From WHSW01 sp963821345 (lineage in GTDB: Bacteria; Actinomycetota; Thermoleophilia; Solirubrobacterales; 70-9), in assembly GCA_963821345.1 (NCBI GenBank), contig CAWGDM010000012.1:496001-560000 (forward strand): DNA of 64,000 nt, in the 5' to 3' direction. Below the pieces are notes generated by a model, which had not been told where the DNA came from, did no database searches, and worked only from the letters and a program-made list of their open reading frames with translations. The position numbers and the translations under genes are program-made. Shown one piece after another: positions 1 through 7,816 of the stretch. Each line of letters opens with the position of its first letter. Within the stretch, counting starts at the first letter, position 1.

Positions 1-1
1 G

Positions 2-205
2 CTTTCGAGCTGGAACGACGACCCGTGGGTGCGGGGCTCCTACTCGGCTCGCACCCTCTCATCGCCACTTCGCGACGACGACCTGGTAAAGCCGATCGGC
101 CCCCTGTTCTTCGCAGGCGAGCATACGGCCGGCGAGTGGCACGGGCTCATGGAGGGGGCGCTTCGCAGCGGACGGCGCGCGGCCGAACAAGTCCTCTCTG
201 CCTAG
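2..205 (+). CDS. Flavin-containing amine oxidase, C-terminal fragment (5' end outside window)
   Basis: The frame is open from the window edge and ends at TAG 203-205, giving 67 residues. It contains FFAGEHTAGEWHGLMEGA, which matches the C-terminal FAD-binding signature of the monoamine oxidase / polyamine oxidase / phytoene desaturase superfamily (FAGEHT, then a Gly-rich helix start that contacts the flavin). The last residues, SGRRAAEQVLSA, are the usual amphipathic end of that helix. The substrate cannot be deduced because the substrate domain lies upstream. A weak inverted repeat (AACAAG...CTTGTT, about 233-256) follows and could serve as its terminator. Confidence 0.8.
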   Translation, partial: LSSWNDDPWVRGSYSARTLSSPLRDDDLVKPIGPLFFAGEHTAGEWHGLMEGALRSGRRAAEQVLSA

Positions 206-318
206 GCCTTGCTGCTCGAAACGAGGCGCAAAACAAGACGTCCTTCGGCCTTGTTCATGATCCGAGGCCAAGCCAGATCGTGAGGTGATACCGTGCTACA
301 CGAGGAGGCTTGCCGAGA

Positions 319-552
319 GTGGCGAACGTGACGCTTGCCGTCGATGACGATGTCCTGCGCAGGGCCCGAATCCGCGCGCTCGAGCAGGGAACATCGGTCA
401 ACGCGCTGGTTCGCGACTACCTCGAGGCGTTCGTGGGCAAGGGTCCCGCGAACGAGGGCCTGGCGACTTTCCTCGAGCTAGCCGACCGGGTATCGGCGGG
501 CAGTGGCGAGGGCGGCAGGTCGTGGACACGCGACGACGCGCATGCCAGGTAG
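319..552 (+). CDS. vapB: VapB-like ribbon-helix-helix antitoxin
   Basis: A 77-residue protein opening NVTLAVDDDVLRRARIRALE, the beta-strand plus helix pattern of CopG/RHH-type antitoxins that bind DNA as dimers; the C-terminal half would wrap the partner toxin. GTG 319 is preferred because GAGGAGG at 302-308 sits ten bases before it; TTG 310 is in frame but only one base from that Shine-Dalgarno. The stop (550-552) lies inside the start of the PIN toxin, an 11-bp overlap typical of type II toxin-antitoxin operons. Expected role: neutralise VapC and autorepress the operon. The family assignment is from pattern only. Confidence 0.8.
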   Translation: MANVTLAVDDDVLRRARIRALEQGTSVNALVRDYLEAFVGKGPANEGLATFLELADRVSAGSGEGGRSWTRDDAHAR

Positions 553-955
553 GGCGTTCGTCGATACGAACGTCCTCGTCTACGCGGTCGACGATGCCGA
601 TTCGCTCAAACGCGATCGGGCTCGGGAGGTGCTCGATGGCTCCGCCGACCAGCTCGTCCTCAGCGCCCAGGTGCTAAGCGAGTTCTACGTCGTGGTCACC
701 CGCAAGCTCGCGAAGCCACTGCCCGAGGCCGTCGCCGCCGAGGCGGTCCGCGCCCTGGCTCGCCTGCCGATCGTAGTCGCCGATGGCGAGCTGGTGATGG
801 CCGCGGTGGCATTGAGCCGGCAAACTCAGATCAGCTTCTGGGATGCGCAGATCGTCGCCGCGGCCGCGGTCGCCGGATGCGATCGCGTTCTGAGCGAGGA
901 TCTCTCCCACGGCGCCGAGCTCGCCTCAGTTCGGGTTGAAAATCCGTTTCTCTAG
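542..955 (+). CDS. vapC: VapC-like PIN-domain ribonuclease toxin
   Basis: A 137-residue PIN domain. The acidic residues that bind Mg2+/Mn2+ are visible: FVDTNVLVY (first Asp), LSEFYVV (Glu), FWDAQIVAAA (Asp) and SEDLSHG (fourth acidic position). VapC toxins cut tRNA or rRNA when freed from VapB. ATG 542 is chosen because it starts the conserved FVDTN strand five codons in and overlaps the antitoxin stop, so the two are translationally coupled. All catalytic positions are present, so the toxin is probably active. Nothing here identifies its RNA target. Confidence 0.88.
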   Translation: MPGRAFVDTNVLVYAVDDADSLKRDRAREVLDGSADQLVLSAQVLSEFYVVVTRKLAKPLPEAVAAEAVRALARLPIVVADGELVMAAVALSRQTQISFWDAQIVAAAAVAGCDRVLSEDLSHGAELASVRVENPFL

Positions 956-1243
956 TTTCGCGGTTGCACACCAGCTGATTGATCGGGTCGGTGAAGTGGC
1001 CGTTGGCGCCGTCGGGGTACACGTCAAGGACGATTTCAAACCGGCTCGTGCTGCGGCCGCGCGAGTCGGAGTGCGTGAACCCAAGCCGGAAACTGTCCAC
1101 CGAAGCGGGTCAGCTCCAGTTCCTCTCGTGCCTGGCGACAGGCGCGCTTCAGCCAGGCGCAAAAACGGACGCGCAACCTCCTCGGCTTCGGCGATCGGCT
1201 CCAAGCCCAGCGCGTCGCCGGCGCTGTCGACGATCTGATCCAC
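926..1243 (-). pseudogene. Broken conserved hypothetical gene (two or three +1 breaks)
   Basis: Protein-like sequence continues across three minus-strand frames: MDQIVDSAGDALGLEPIAEA (from 1243), then KRACRQAREELELTRFG, then FRLGFTHSDSRG and VLDVYPDGANGHFTDPIN. Steps near 1185 and 1100 are each one extra base; a third near 950 would lead to a stop at 926. If rejoined it gives about 105 residues. I do not recognise the family. The tail overlaps the 3' end of vapC on the opposite strand. It is either a decayed gene or a real gene carrying sequence insertions like those seen elsewhere in this window. Confidence 0.4.
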
Positions 1244-1303
1244 CTGGGGTGACTCCGCGGACAGCGCTGCAACCGTCCGTGCGAAGGGCGATGTGGTTCC
1301 CCG

Positions 1304-1441
1304 CTACGGCTGACTCCCGCTTCCGCCGAACGGGACGAAGAGGACCGATACCGTCGCCCCGTCGACGGTCGTGCCCGCGCCGACGTTCACGAACTCGAAC
1401 TGGACGGTATGCGCCCCGGCCGCGACTTGGGCCGTCTCGGT
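1304..1441 (-). pseudogene. C-terminal remnant of a beta-rich hypothetical protein
   Basis: Minus-strand frame ending at TAG (1304-1306) reads ETAQVAAGAHTVQFEFVN, then VGAGTTVDGATVSVLFVPFG, and stops. The alternating hydrophobic pattern and Gly/Thr turns are typical of a secreted beta-sandwich C-terminus. An in-frame TGA lies immediately upstream (1442-1444) and no start codon with a ribosome site is visible. The photolyase promoter region begins just beyond, so this looks like a gene tail truncated by rearrangement. Confidence 0.4.
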
Positions 1442-1492
1442 TCACCGGGCGCCCGTGCCGGCGTAGGCGGGGCGATACTAGCCTCAGCCTCC

Positions 1493-2860
1493 GTGGACAC
1501 CTTGATCGTCCTCTTCACCCGCGATCTCCGCCTGCACGATCACCCCGCAATGACCGCCGCAGCTCGCGATGCGGACCGCGTCGTCCCGGTCTTCGTGCTT
1601 GACGACATGCTGCTCTCCGGTCGCTCGGGGACACCCAATCGAGTCGCCTTTCTGCTCGAGAGCCTCCGTGACCTAGACCGCTCTCTGCGAGAGCGCGGGG
1701 CGCGACTCGTGGTGCGACGCGGCGACGTCGTCACCGAGGTTCTCCGGCTGGCGCGCGAGAGTGAAGCCGAGGGCATCTACCTGAGTGACGACGTCAGCGG
1801 CTACGCGCGCGAGCGGCGTCAACGGCTCGTGCGGGAGTGTGCCGGAGAGCGGCTCGCGTTGCGGACATTTGCGGGCGTAACCGTAATTCCCGCCGGCGAG
1901 CTGGTCCCCGCCAGCGGCGATCACTACCGCGTGTTCACGCCATATTGGCGCGTCTGGCGCACGGCGAAACGGCGAGCGCCATTGCGCGCGCCGCGGCGGC
2001 TGCGGATGCCGCCGGGGATTAGCCATCGTTCCCCGCCCGATCTCGAGGGGCTCACGAGCACGCCCCCCGTCACCGGTTTGCCTTCAGGCGGGGAAACGGC
2101 GGCTCGGGCGCGGCTGGCCCGCTGGCTCCGCGTCGGCCCGGAGCGATACGAACAACAGGCCGACCAGCTTGCGGCCGACGTCACCTCTCGCCTCAGCCCC
2201 CATCTGCACTTCGGCTCCCTTTCGGTGAACGAGGTCCTCACCCGGGTCGACGACCGTTGGGGCGAAGACGCCTTCGCTCGGCAGCTGTGCTGGCGCGACT
2301 TCCACCATCAGGTCCTGGCGGCGCGGCCCGACCTGCCGTACGCCGACTATCGGCCGAGGCGCCGCCGGTGGCGCAAGGACGAACGCTCGCTCGACGCCTG
2401 GAGGCAAGGGCGGACGGGCTACCCGATCGTCGACGCCGGCATGCGGCAGCTCGCCCGCGAGGGCTTCCTTCCGAACAGGGCCCGCCTGATCGTCGCCTCC
2501 TTTCTCACCAAGACTCTGGGGATCGACTGGCGAGAGGGCGCCGCCCACTTCGAGCGGCTGCTGGTGGACGCCGACCTCGCCAGCAACATTGGCAACTGGC
2601 AGTGGGTGGCGGGCACCGGCAACGACACCCGCCCGAACCGGATCCTCAACCCGATCCGCCAGGCCCATCGCTTCGACTCGGAGGGCGCGTACGTGCGCCG
2701 GCAGGTGCCCGAGCTCGCCGCGGTCGAAGGCCGTGCGATTCACGAGCCCTGGAAGCTCGATCCAGGAGTGCGTCGACGGCTCGACTACCCCGATCCCCTG
2801 ATCAACCCCGGGCGGCGAGCGCGGCTGTCTTCGCCAGCGAGCGTAGAAAGCTCCTCGTGA
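1493..2860 (+). CDS. phrB: Deoxyribodipyrimidine photo-lyase (cryptochrome/photolyase family)
   Basis: 455 residues, the normal size for a class I CPD photolyase, which uses FAD and a light-harvesting antenna cofactor to split cyclobutane pyrimidine dimers. The N-terminal antenna domain begins LIVLFTRDLRLHDHPAMTAA. The C-terminal catalytic domain has the family signatures GYPIVDAGMRQL, NRARLIVASFLTKTLGIDWR, SNIGNWQWVAGTGND and NPIRQAHRFD. Most Trp electron-transfer and FAD-contact positions are present by pattern. GTG 1493 fits the family N-terminus; TAGCCT lies eight bases before it. The 3' end overlaps the convergent SDR gene by 59 bp. Confidence 0.93.
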   Translation: MDTLIVLFTRDLRLHDHPAMTAAARDADRVVPVFVLDDMLLSGRSGTPNRVAFLLESLRDLDRSLRERGARLVVRRGDVVTEVLRLARESEAEGIYLSDDVSGYARERRQRLVRECAGERLALRTFAGVTVIPAGELVPASGDHYRVFTPYWRVWRTAKRRAPLRAPRRLRMPPGISHRSPPDLEGLTSTPPVTGLPSGGETAARARLARWLRVGPERYEQQADQLAADVTSRLSPHLHFGSLSVNEVLTRVDDRWGEDAFARQLCWRDFHHQVLAARPDLPYADYRPRRRRWRKDERSLDAWRQGRTGYPIVDAGMRQLAREGFLPNRARLIVASFLTKTLGIDWREGAAHFERLLVDADLASNIGNWQWVAGTGNDTRPNRILNPIRQAHRFDSEGAYVRRQVPELAAVEGRAIHEPWKLDPGVRRRLDYPDPLINPGRRARLSSPASVESSS

Positions 2861-4308
2861 CGGATCGATGGATGCGCTGTTGGGTCTGGCTGTAGAGCCA
2901 GACGCCAACCCGCGCGAAGCGACCACTCCCGCGCAGCCACGGGTAGAAGTTGCGGACCTCCATCCGCATGCTGACGCGGACGCGATCGCCGGCGGCCGCC
3001 TCGTCGACCCGCGCCACGGACAGCCGCAGGAAGCCCCGGTCGCGGCCGTTCCGGGACACGAGCAGCCCGCGCTCGATCCGCCACGTGACCGAGCCGCGGC
3101 TCTCGTCCAGCTCGTACTCCGGCCAGCGAAAGCGGAGCAGGACCAGCGGTCGCGCCACAAGCACGATGGACTGATCATCGCCGGCGTAGGCCACACGGAT
3201 CAGGCCAAGCGAGATCCGAGTGATGAACCGCCAGTACTCCCGCGCCGCTCGGCTGAGGAAGTCCCGATTCAGGATCCTTGACAGAGGCTCGGGCAGCCGC
3301 AGCTCCCCCGCCTGAACCGATCCAACCGCACCGGTGCGCTGAACCGTCTCGAGCTCGTCCGGCATTAGACGCAGCTGCGCGTGGCGAGCCTCAACCCCCA
3401 CCTCAGGATCCTCGGCGAGCGCGCGCCGCAGCGCCTCCATGAACGGTATCGGGGTGATCTCAAATGAGGCCGCGCCCGAGGGATCCGTGACCGTCGTCGG
3501 CGTGGAGAGCCCTTCGATCAGGGGGCGGGCGATCGCGGCGTCAACGGGGGTGACGAGGCCGATCCACAACGAGGACAGCCACGGCGTGATCAGCGGGACC
3601 GGCAGCGTGGGGCGGCGCCGCAAGCCCAGCGCCTCGGCCATCCGGTCGAGCATGTCGCCGTAGGAGAGCACGTCCGGTCCGCCGATCTGCACCTCTCGAC
3701 CCTCCGAGGCGGCGACGTCCGGGGCCCGCGCGAGGTAGGTGACCACGTCGCCGAGTGCGATCGGCTGCGTCGCAGTCGCCAGCCAGGCCGGAGCGATCAT
3801 CGCCGGCAGGCGCTGCACCAGGTAGCGCAAGGTACGGTAGGACTCGCTGCCCGCTCCGACCACCATCCCGGCCCGGAAGTACGTCAGCGGAGGCCCGAGC
3901 TCGGCGAGGATCTCAGCCGTTCGCTGACGACTGCGGAGGTGCCTCGAGCGGGGACGCTCACCGAGCCCGCCTAGGTACACGACCCGGCCGATCCCCTCAC
4001 GCCTCGCCATCTCGGCGAAGTTCCGGGCGCCGCGGCGTTCGCGTTCCTCGAAATCACCCCCGCCGCCGCGGCCCATCGCGTGGACGAGGTAGTAGGCGAC
4101 CTCCCCCCTCCCCCACCCCGCGGAGCGACTCCGCCTCCAGCACGTCACCTACACGCAGCGGGAGGCCGCGACCGGCCAGGGCACCGGCCCGTGAAGTGTC
4201 TCGCACCAGACAGCGGACGTCCCAGCCCTCGTCCGCGAGCGAGGCGGCCAACCGGCTGCCGATGAACCCTGTCGCCCCCGTAATCAGCGCCCTCCGAGCC
4301 AAGGTCAT
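2802..4308 (-). CDS. NAD(P)-binding SDR protein with C-terminal DUF2867 domain (one +1 break)
   Basis: About 501 residues after rejoining one +1 step in a G run near 4105. The N-terminus ALITGATGFIGSRLAASLAD is a Rossmann dinucleotide site, followed by VAYYLVHAMG and VVYLGGLGE, as in atypical (NDUFA9-like) SDRs. Around residue 310 the DUF2867 domain starts: EYWRFITRISLGLIRVAY, VTWRIERGLLVSRNGRDRG and MEVRNFYPWLRG. This domain pair is known in actinobacteria and cyanobacteria; the substrate is unknown. The start ATG 4308 overlaps the stop of the upstream truncated B12-domain gene (ATGA), so the two are co-translated. The last 59 bp overlap phrB antiparallel. Confidence 0.8.
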
Positions 4309-4562
4309 GCGGTTCTGGCGAGCTGGAGACCAGCGCGCACGGGATCGGGTTCAAGCGCCTCGGCGCCGAACCGCTTGGCGAGCTCGTGGTCGGCGCCCTC
4401 CCCGTCGATCAGCACCGGCGCGTCACGAGCGAGCGCGGCGATCTCGTCGGAGACGGCCTCGAACGGTTGCGGTGTGAGCGCCGCGAGCACGATCGCAGCC
4501 GGGTGCAGCTCGGCTGCGGTGCGCCCGATCGTCAGGTCCACGTTCAGGACTCTAACGCCGGC
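4305..4562 (-). pseudogene. Truncated B12-binding-domain protein (MerR/CarH-type C-terminus)
   Basis: The recognisable part is about 80 residues: NVDLTIGRTAAELHPAAIVL, AALTPQPFEAVSDEIAALA, PVLIDGEGA, and EALEPDPVRAGLQLA. This is the second half of the cobalamin-binding domain that follows MerR HTH regions in light-sensing CarH/LitR repressors. The frame stays open upstream to 4856 but that portion is Arg/Pro-rich and shows no HTH, so the DNA-binding half seems lost or scrambled. Its stop overlaps the SDR start. A photolyase and an SDR next to a CarH-like remnant is the usual neighbourhood of light-induced genes, which supports the reading. Confidence 0.45.
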
Positions 4563-4849
4563 GGAGGTTCTCAAGCCCGCTGCGGTAGGGCGTGCGCCGC
4601 GCGCAAGAGCGAGAACGAAGCGGCGAACCAGAGGAGAGCGCCCCGCGCGCCGCTTTCTCGAGACAGAAGCGACTCTCCCGCGAGGCTGGTGACGCTGTCG
4701 CGGAGACGTTCGCCGCCCGCCGAGGGCGGCACGTGGGAGGCTCTGGGGCCCCATGCCTACCCCGCCCCACTGCCCCGAAACGAGAGCGCCGGCGGAGCCA
4801 TCCCTCACCGGCACCGGCGAGCGCGGCGGAAGCGTGAACGGGGGACTTG

Positions 4850-5464
4850 ATGTCATCCATCTACCGTACGGGTCAGCCGCAGCTGCGGGAGGTTGGGCGC
4901 GTTTGGTCAGGCCGCCGCTTCGGCGCTCCCGTCGCCCACGGTTTCAGCGTTCGCGCTCCCGCGCAACCGGCTCCTCGACCCGAGCCGAAAGCGGCTTCAC
5001 GACAGCGTCACGGTCGAGCAGTCGCTCGCGGGGACCTACGACGCGGCCGACCAGGCCACCGCCTCCGGCACCTCGGCGGCAGGTGGCGGCGCGGACGATC
5101 TACGGCGACTTGCTCGTACTGGACGAGGCCATCGGCGTGGTGCTGGGGGCGGGGCAGTGGCCGGACTGGTTCAACCGGACCGCCCCGGTGGATACATGGC
5201 GTGAGGTGCGCGACGCGTTCGTGGGGGAGGTCGAAGCCTGGGAGTGGGCGTTAGTGGACGGCGCGTACAGCAACTTTGCGAGACGTGGCGCCCCGCGTGC
5301 AGCCAGGCGGGGCGATCGACCAAGGCGACCGCGATGTGCTCGACCCGCTCAAGCGGGCCGCGGCGCAGGGCCACGAAATCGTGCTTCCCTATTGCGCTCC
5401 GGAGCGGGAGCTCAAGCGCTTCGCCCAGGAGATCCAGAAGCGACGGGCCCTGTCCGCAGGTTGA
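4850..5464 (+). pseudogene. Broken orphan gene, unknown function (three +1 breaks)
   Basis: Four collinear segments in successive +1 frames make one plausible protein of about 200 residues: SSIYRTGQPQLREVGRVWS from ATG 4850; LDPSRKRLHDSVTVEQSLAG; IYGDLLVLDEAIGVVLGAGQ with EVEAWEWALVDGAYSNF; and PRVQPGGAIDQGDRDVLDPL, then APERELKRFAQEIQKRRAL to TGA 5464. The steps lie near 4960, 5090 and 5288. I do not recognise the family. Hydrophilic, helix-rich composition without a signal peptide suggests a cytosolic protein. Confidence 0.4.
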
Positions 5465-5484
5465 GCGCCTAGCGCCCCGAGGCC

Positions 5485-5531
5485 GCCACCAGGATCGGCG
5501 GCAGCACCTGAGCGTCCTTAGCGAACACGTG
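5485..5531 (+). repeat. Intergenic box U, copy 1 of SnoaL array
   Basis: 47 bases starting GCCACCAGGATCGGCGGCAG and ending AACACGTG. The same block recurs at 6536-6582 before the second SnoaL gene with eight differences. Read on the minus strand both copies encode a peptide of the form HVFA-x-DAQVLP-x-ILVA. Confidence 0.8.
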
Positions 5532-5580
5532 CGATCCGTGGCTCGACGGCCGGTCGGCTCCGCGAGATACTGCGTGGGCG

Positions 5581-5988
5581 ATGTCGCAGGAGAACGTGGA
5601 AATTGTGAAGCGCGGGTTCACAGCGATCACGCGCCTGGACGCCGAGGCGATGCTGGAGTTCATGGATCCGGGGATTGAATTTCGGCCACGGTTCCAGCTG
5701 ATGCTGGGTGGCGAAGAGGCGACATTTTGGGGCTATGGCGGTGTGCGTGAAGCGTTTCGCGACGTGTACGCGGCGCTCGACTGGATCAGGCCCGAGGTTC
5801 GCGAAATTCGCGACTTGGGCGACAGAGTCGTCGCGCTCGGTGAGCTCAGCATCCGCGGCAAGAAGAGCGGGATCGAGGCGCACTCGGCTGCAGGCTGGGT
5901 TGTCGACATGAAGGACGCGAAGGCGGTTCGCATCACCGAATACCTGGACCCCGCAGATGCCCTCGAAGCCGCCGGGCTGTCGGAGTAG
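5581..5988 (+). CDS. SnoaL-like / NTF2-fold protein, array member 1
   Basis: 135 residues, the size of a single NTF2-like (SnoaL) domain, a cone fold that either catalyses small-molecule chemistry or only binds ligands. It begins MSQENVEIVKRGFTAI and ends DPADALEAAGLSE, the signature ends of this paralog set. Middle motifs: LEFMDPGIEFRP, YGGVREAFRDVYAAL and VVALGELSIRGKKSG. The start has no Shine-Dalgarno; GATACT lies nine bases before ATG, as in the sister genes, suggesting leaderless transcription. Substrate unknown. Confidence 0.85.
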   Translation: MSQENVEIVKRGFTAITRLDAEAMLEFMDPGIEFRPRFQLMLGGEEATFWGYGGVREAFRDVYAALDWIRPEVREIRDLGDRVVALGELSIRGKKSGIEAHSAAGWVVDMKDAKAVRITEYLDPADALEAAGLSE

Positions 5989-6058
5989 CTGCGCGGTCAC
6001 GCCGCGACCTCGATCACCGGCAGGGCGAGTCCCTCCCGTTTATCTGTGAATGGGTGGA
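5989..6058 (+). repeat. Intergenic box T, copy 1, directly after SnoaL gene 1
   Basis: About 70 bases starting at the base after the stop codon and ending with TTTATCTGTGAATGGGTGG. Copies 2 and 3 occur at 7165-7233 and 7701-7769, each at the same position after a SnoaL stop. On the minus strand 5997-6053 reads FTDKREGLALPVIEVAA then stop. Confidence 0.85.
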
Positions 6059-6119
6059 GGCGCGGGCACTCGTGCCCCTAGCGGAGAAAACCAAAGCGAA
6101 CGCGTCATAGGCGCTTAGG

Positions 6120-6521
6120 ATGATCCTGTGGAGGAGGAGAAGGTCCGACAGGAACACGCCCGCCTGGGTTTCAGCGGTCGGCGCGCTGCTCGGAGGGGTT
6201 GCGGCCGTCGTCGGGGTAATTCTTGTGATCGGCGGCGGCGGGGGCGGAGACGACGGGGGCAGTAGCGGGCCGCAGTACGACCAGTCACGCGCTGAGCAGG
6301 AGGCGGCAATGCAGGCGAGCGCGGCGGCGCGGAGTCAGGGGATCAACTTCTCCGCCGATGCCTTTGCTGTGACCTGCGAATCGAGCGGCAGCAGCAGTGG
6401 CGACACACAGATATGGAACTGCACGGCGGACAGTGGGCAGTGCGCCGGTCAGATCGTTATCGCCCTTGATTCATCGGGCCTCGCGAGTCTGCGCCAAAAC
6501 TCGGTCGGCTGCGCGGAATAG
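6120..6521 (+). CDS. Hypothetical membrane-anchored extracytoplasmic protein
   Basis: 133 residues. Positive N-terminus (ILWRRRRSDR), one transmembrane helix at about residues 15-38 (VSAVGALLGGVAAVVGVILV), a Gly/Asp/Ser linker, then a small outer domain with three Cys (FAVTCESSG, NCTADSGQC, GC near the end) that could form disulfides. No known family recognised. A TAGGCG box sits six bases before ATG 6120. It interrupts the SnoaL array between members 1 and 2, so it may have been inserted during the duplications or be a passenger. Confidence 0.6.
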   Translation: MILWRRRRSDRNTPAWVSAVGALLGGVAAVVGVILVIGGGGGGDDGGSSGPQYDQSRAEQEAAMQASAAARSQGINFSADAFAVTCESSGSSSGDTQIWNCTADSGQCAGQIVIALDSSGLASLRQNSVGCAE

Positions 6522-6535
6522 ACCGCCCGGACGTC

Positions 6536-6582
6536 GCCACCAGGATCGCCGGTAGTACCTGAGCGTCCTCTGCGAACACGTG
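6536..6582 (+). repeat. Intergenic box U, copy 2 of SnoaL array
   Basis: Second copy of the 47-base block seen at 5485-5531, lying after the gene ending at 6521. It is followed without a gap by box P. Confidence 0.8.
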
Positions 6583-6633
6583 GCGGCCCTGGCACTGGCG
6601 CCGCCGAGGGCCGAGCGGAATACTGCGCGGGCG
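6581..6633 (+). promoter_or_regulatory. Box P, copy 1: shared upstream region of SnoaL genes
   Basis: 53 bases beginning TGGCGGCCCTGGCACTGGCG and ending AATACTGCGCGGGCG directly before ATG 6634. The copy at 7231-7283 differs at one position. The AATACT hexamer at fixed distance from the ATG and the lack of a Shine-Dalgarno suggest a -10 element of a leaderless promoter. Confidence 0.6.
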
Positions 6634-7164
6634 ATGTCGCAGGAGAACGAGAAGACGATGAACCGGGAGGACGTCAACCGCTGGCTGGCGGCCTACATCG
6701 ACGCCTGGAAGTCGTATGACCGCGACCGGATCGGCGCCCTGTTCAGCGAGGACGCCGAGTACCGCTACTACCCCGGCCGAGAGCCCCTCCGGGGGCGGGA
6801 GGCGATCGTCGCCTCGTGGCTCGCGATCCGCGACGTGGAGGGCGCCTACGACGCCCACTACCGGGTGGTCGCCGTCGACGGCGAGGTCGCCATCGCCACC
6901 GGGACCAGCACGTACTTCGTGGAGCCGGGCGGCCCGATCGATCGCGTTTATGACAATTGCTTCGTGATGCGGTTCGGCGCCGACGGGCGCTGCCGGCAGT
7001 TCGCCGACTACTACTCGCTGCGGGAGACCGAACTGCTGGTGTTGGAACTGCGCGTCGTGGACTTGACCGAGGGCGAAATCGCGGAGCGGGTCGGCATCTC
7101 TCAAGCGGAGGTGTCTCGGATCCTCAAGGCGCATACCCTCGAAGGCGACGGGCTTACGGAGTAG
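6634..7164 (+). CDS. SnoaL-like domain fused to sigma-region-4-like HTH, array member 2
   Basis: 176 residues. Residues 1-130 are an NTF2/SnoaL domain: MSQENEKTMNREDVNRWLAA, FSEDAEYRYYPGREPLRGRE and YDNCFVMRFGADGRCRQFAD. The C-terminal 45 residues, unlike the sisters, read LTEGEIAERVGISQAEVSRI, the helix-turn-helix pattern of sigma-70 region 4.2. The ending DGLTE still aligns with the AAGLSE tail of the paralogs, so the HTH seems inserted before a conserved end. Known ECF41/56-type sigmas have SnoaL after region 4; here the order is reversed and there is no region 2. It could be a ligand-sensing DNA-binding protein. ATG 6634 follows box P. Confidence 0.75.
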   Translation: MSQENEKTMNREDVNRWLAAYIDAWKSYDRDRIGALFSEDAEYRYYPGREPLRGREAIVASWLAIRDVEGAYDAHYRVVAVDGEVAIATGTSTYFVEPGGPIDRVYDNCFVMRFGADGRCRQFADYYSLRETELLVLELRVVDLTEGEIAERVGISQAEVSRILKAHTLEGDGLTE

Positions 7165-7233
7165 CTGAGCAGTCACGCCGCGACCTCGATCACCGGCAGA
7201 GCGAGTCCCTCCGGTTTATCTGTGGATAGGTGG
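7165..7233 (+). repeat. Intergenic box T, copy 2
   Basis: Starts at the base after the member 2 stop codon. Differs from copy 1 at a handful of positions (for example TGTGGATAGG for TGTGAATGGG). The minus strand 7173-7229 reads STDKPEGLALPVIEVAA then stop. Confidence 0.85.
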
Positions 7234-7283
7234 CGGCCCTGGCACTGGCGCCCCCGAGGGCCGAGCGGAATACTGCGCGGGCG
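7231..7283 (+). promoter_or_regulatory. Box P, copy 2: shared upstream region of SnoaL genes
   Basis: Nearly identical to 6581-6633 (one mismatch), ending at the base before ATG 7284. Carries the same AATACT hexamer nine bases before the start codon. Confidence 0.6.
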
Positions 7284-7700
7284 ATGTCGCAGGAGAACGT
7301 GGAGATCGTGCGGCGGATGTTCGAAGCCTTCGTGCAGGGCTTGGAGCGCGGCAACCCCGGTGCCGCGTTCGATACCGGGACGCTCGCGGCAGACGTCGAG
7401 TGGCAGACGTCCGACCTCATGGGGGCGGAGACGTTTCGGGGCCGTGAGGGGTTCATCGAGTTCATGCGCAGATGGACTGAGGACTTCCAGGGCTATGGAA
7501 TTCAGCTCGAGCGGCTGATCGACGCCGGCGATGACCGAGTGGTGGGCCTGTTGCATCAGTGGGCGACGGGCACGGGAAGCGGCGTACCAGTCGAACTGAA
7601 CCTCGCCATCGTCTACGAGCTGGATGCGGGTCGCGTGATTCGGATGTGCAACTACACGAACCAGGCCGAGGCCCTCGAAGCCGCCGGGCTGTCGGAGTAG
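7284..7700 (+). CDS. SnoaL-like / NTF2-fold protein, array member 3
   Basis: 138 residues, single NTF2-like domain. Begins MSQENVEIVRRMFEAFVQGL and ends NQAEALEAAGLSE. Core motifs: DTGTLAADVEWQTSDLMGAE, FRGREGFIEFMRRWTEDF and DDRVVGLLHQWATGTGSG, the last being the usual strand carrying functional polar residues. The final 25 bases of the gene are almost identical to those of member 1, pointing to recent duplication or gene conversion. Start as in the sister genes: AATACT nine bases upstream, no Shine-Dalgarno. Substrate unknown. Confidence 0.85.
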   Translation: MSQENVEIVRRMFEAFVQGLERGNPGAAFDTGTLAADVEWQTSDLMGAETFRGREGFIEFMRRWTEDFQGYGIQLERLIDAGDDRVVGLLHQWATGTGSGVPVELNLAIVYELDAGRVIRMCNYTNQAEALEAAGLSE

Positions 7701-7769
7701 CTGCGCGGTCACGCCGCCACCTCAATCACCGGCAGAGCGAGCCCCTCCCGTTTATCTGTGAATGGGTGG
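7701..7769 (+). repeat. Intergenic box T, copy 3
   Basis: Third copy, again starting directly after a SnoaL stop codon. Relative to copy 1 the minus-strand peptide (7709-7765, FTDKREGLALPVIEVAA) is unchanged although four bases differ, all at third codon positions. Confidence 0.85.
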
Positions 7770-7816
7770 AAGCCGTGGCGCTGCTGCCGCAGGCATGGCG
7801 CGATACTGCGCGGGCG

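Noticed and set aside
5485..7769. CRISPR-like array
   Set aside because: The repeated boxes are 47-70 bases, separated by whole genes and few in number; no cas genes are present in the window.
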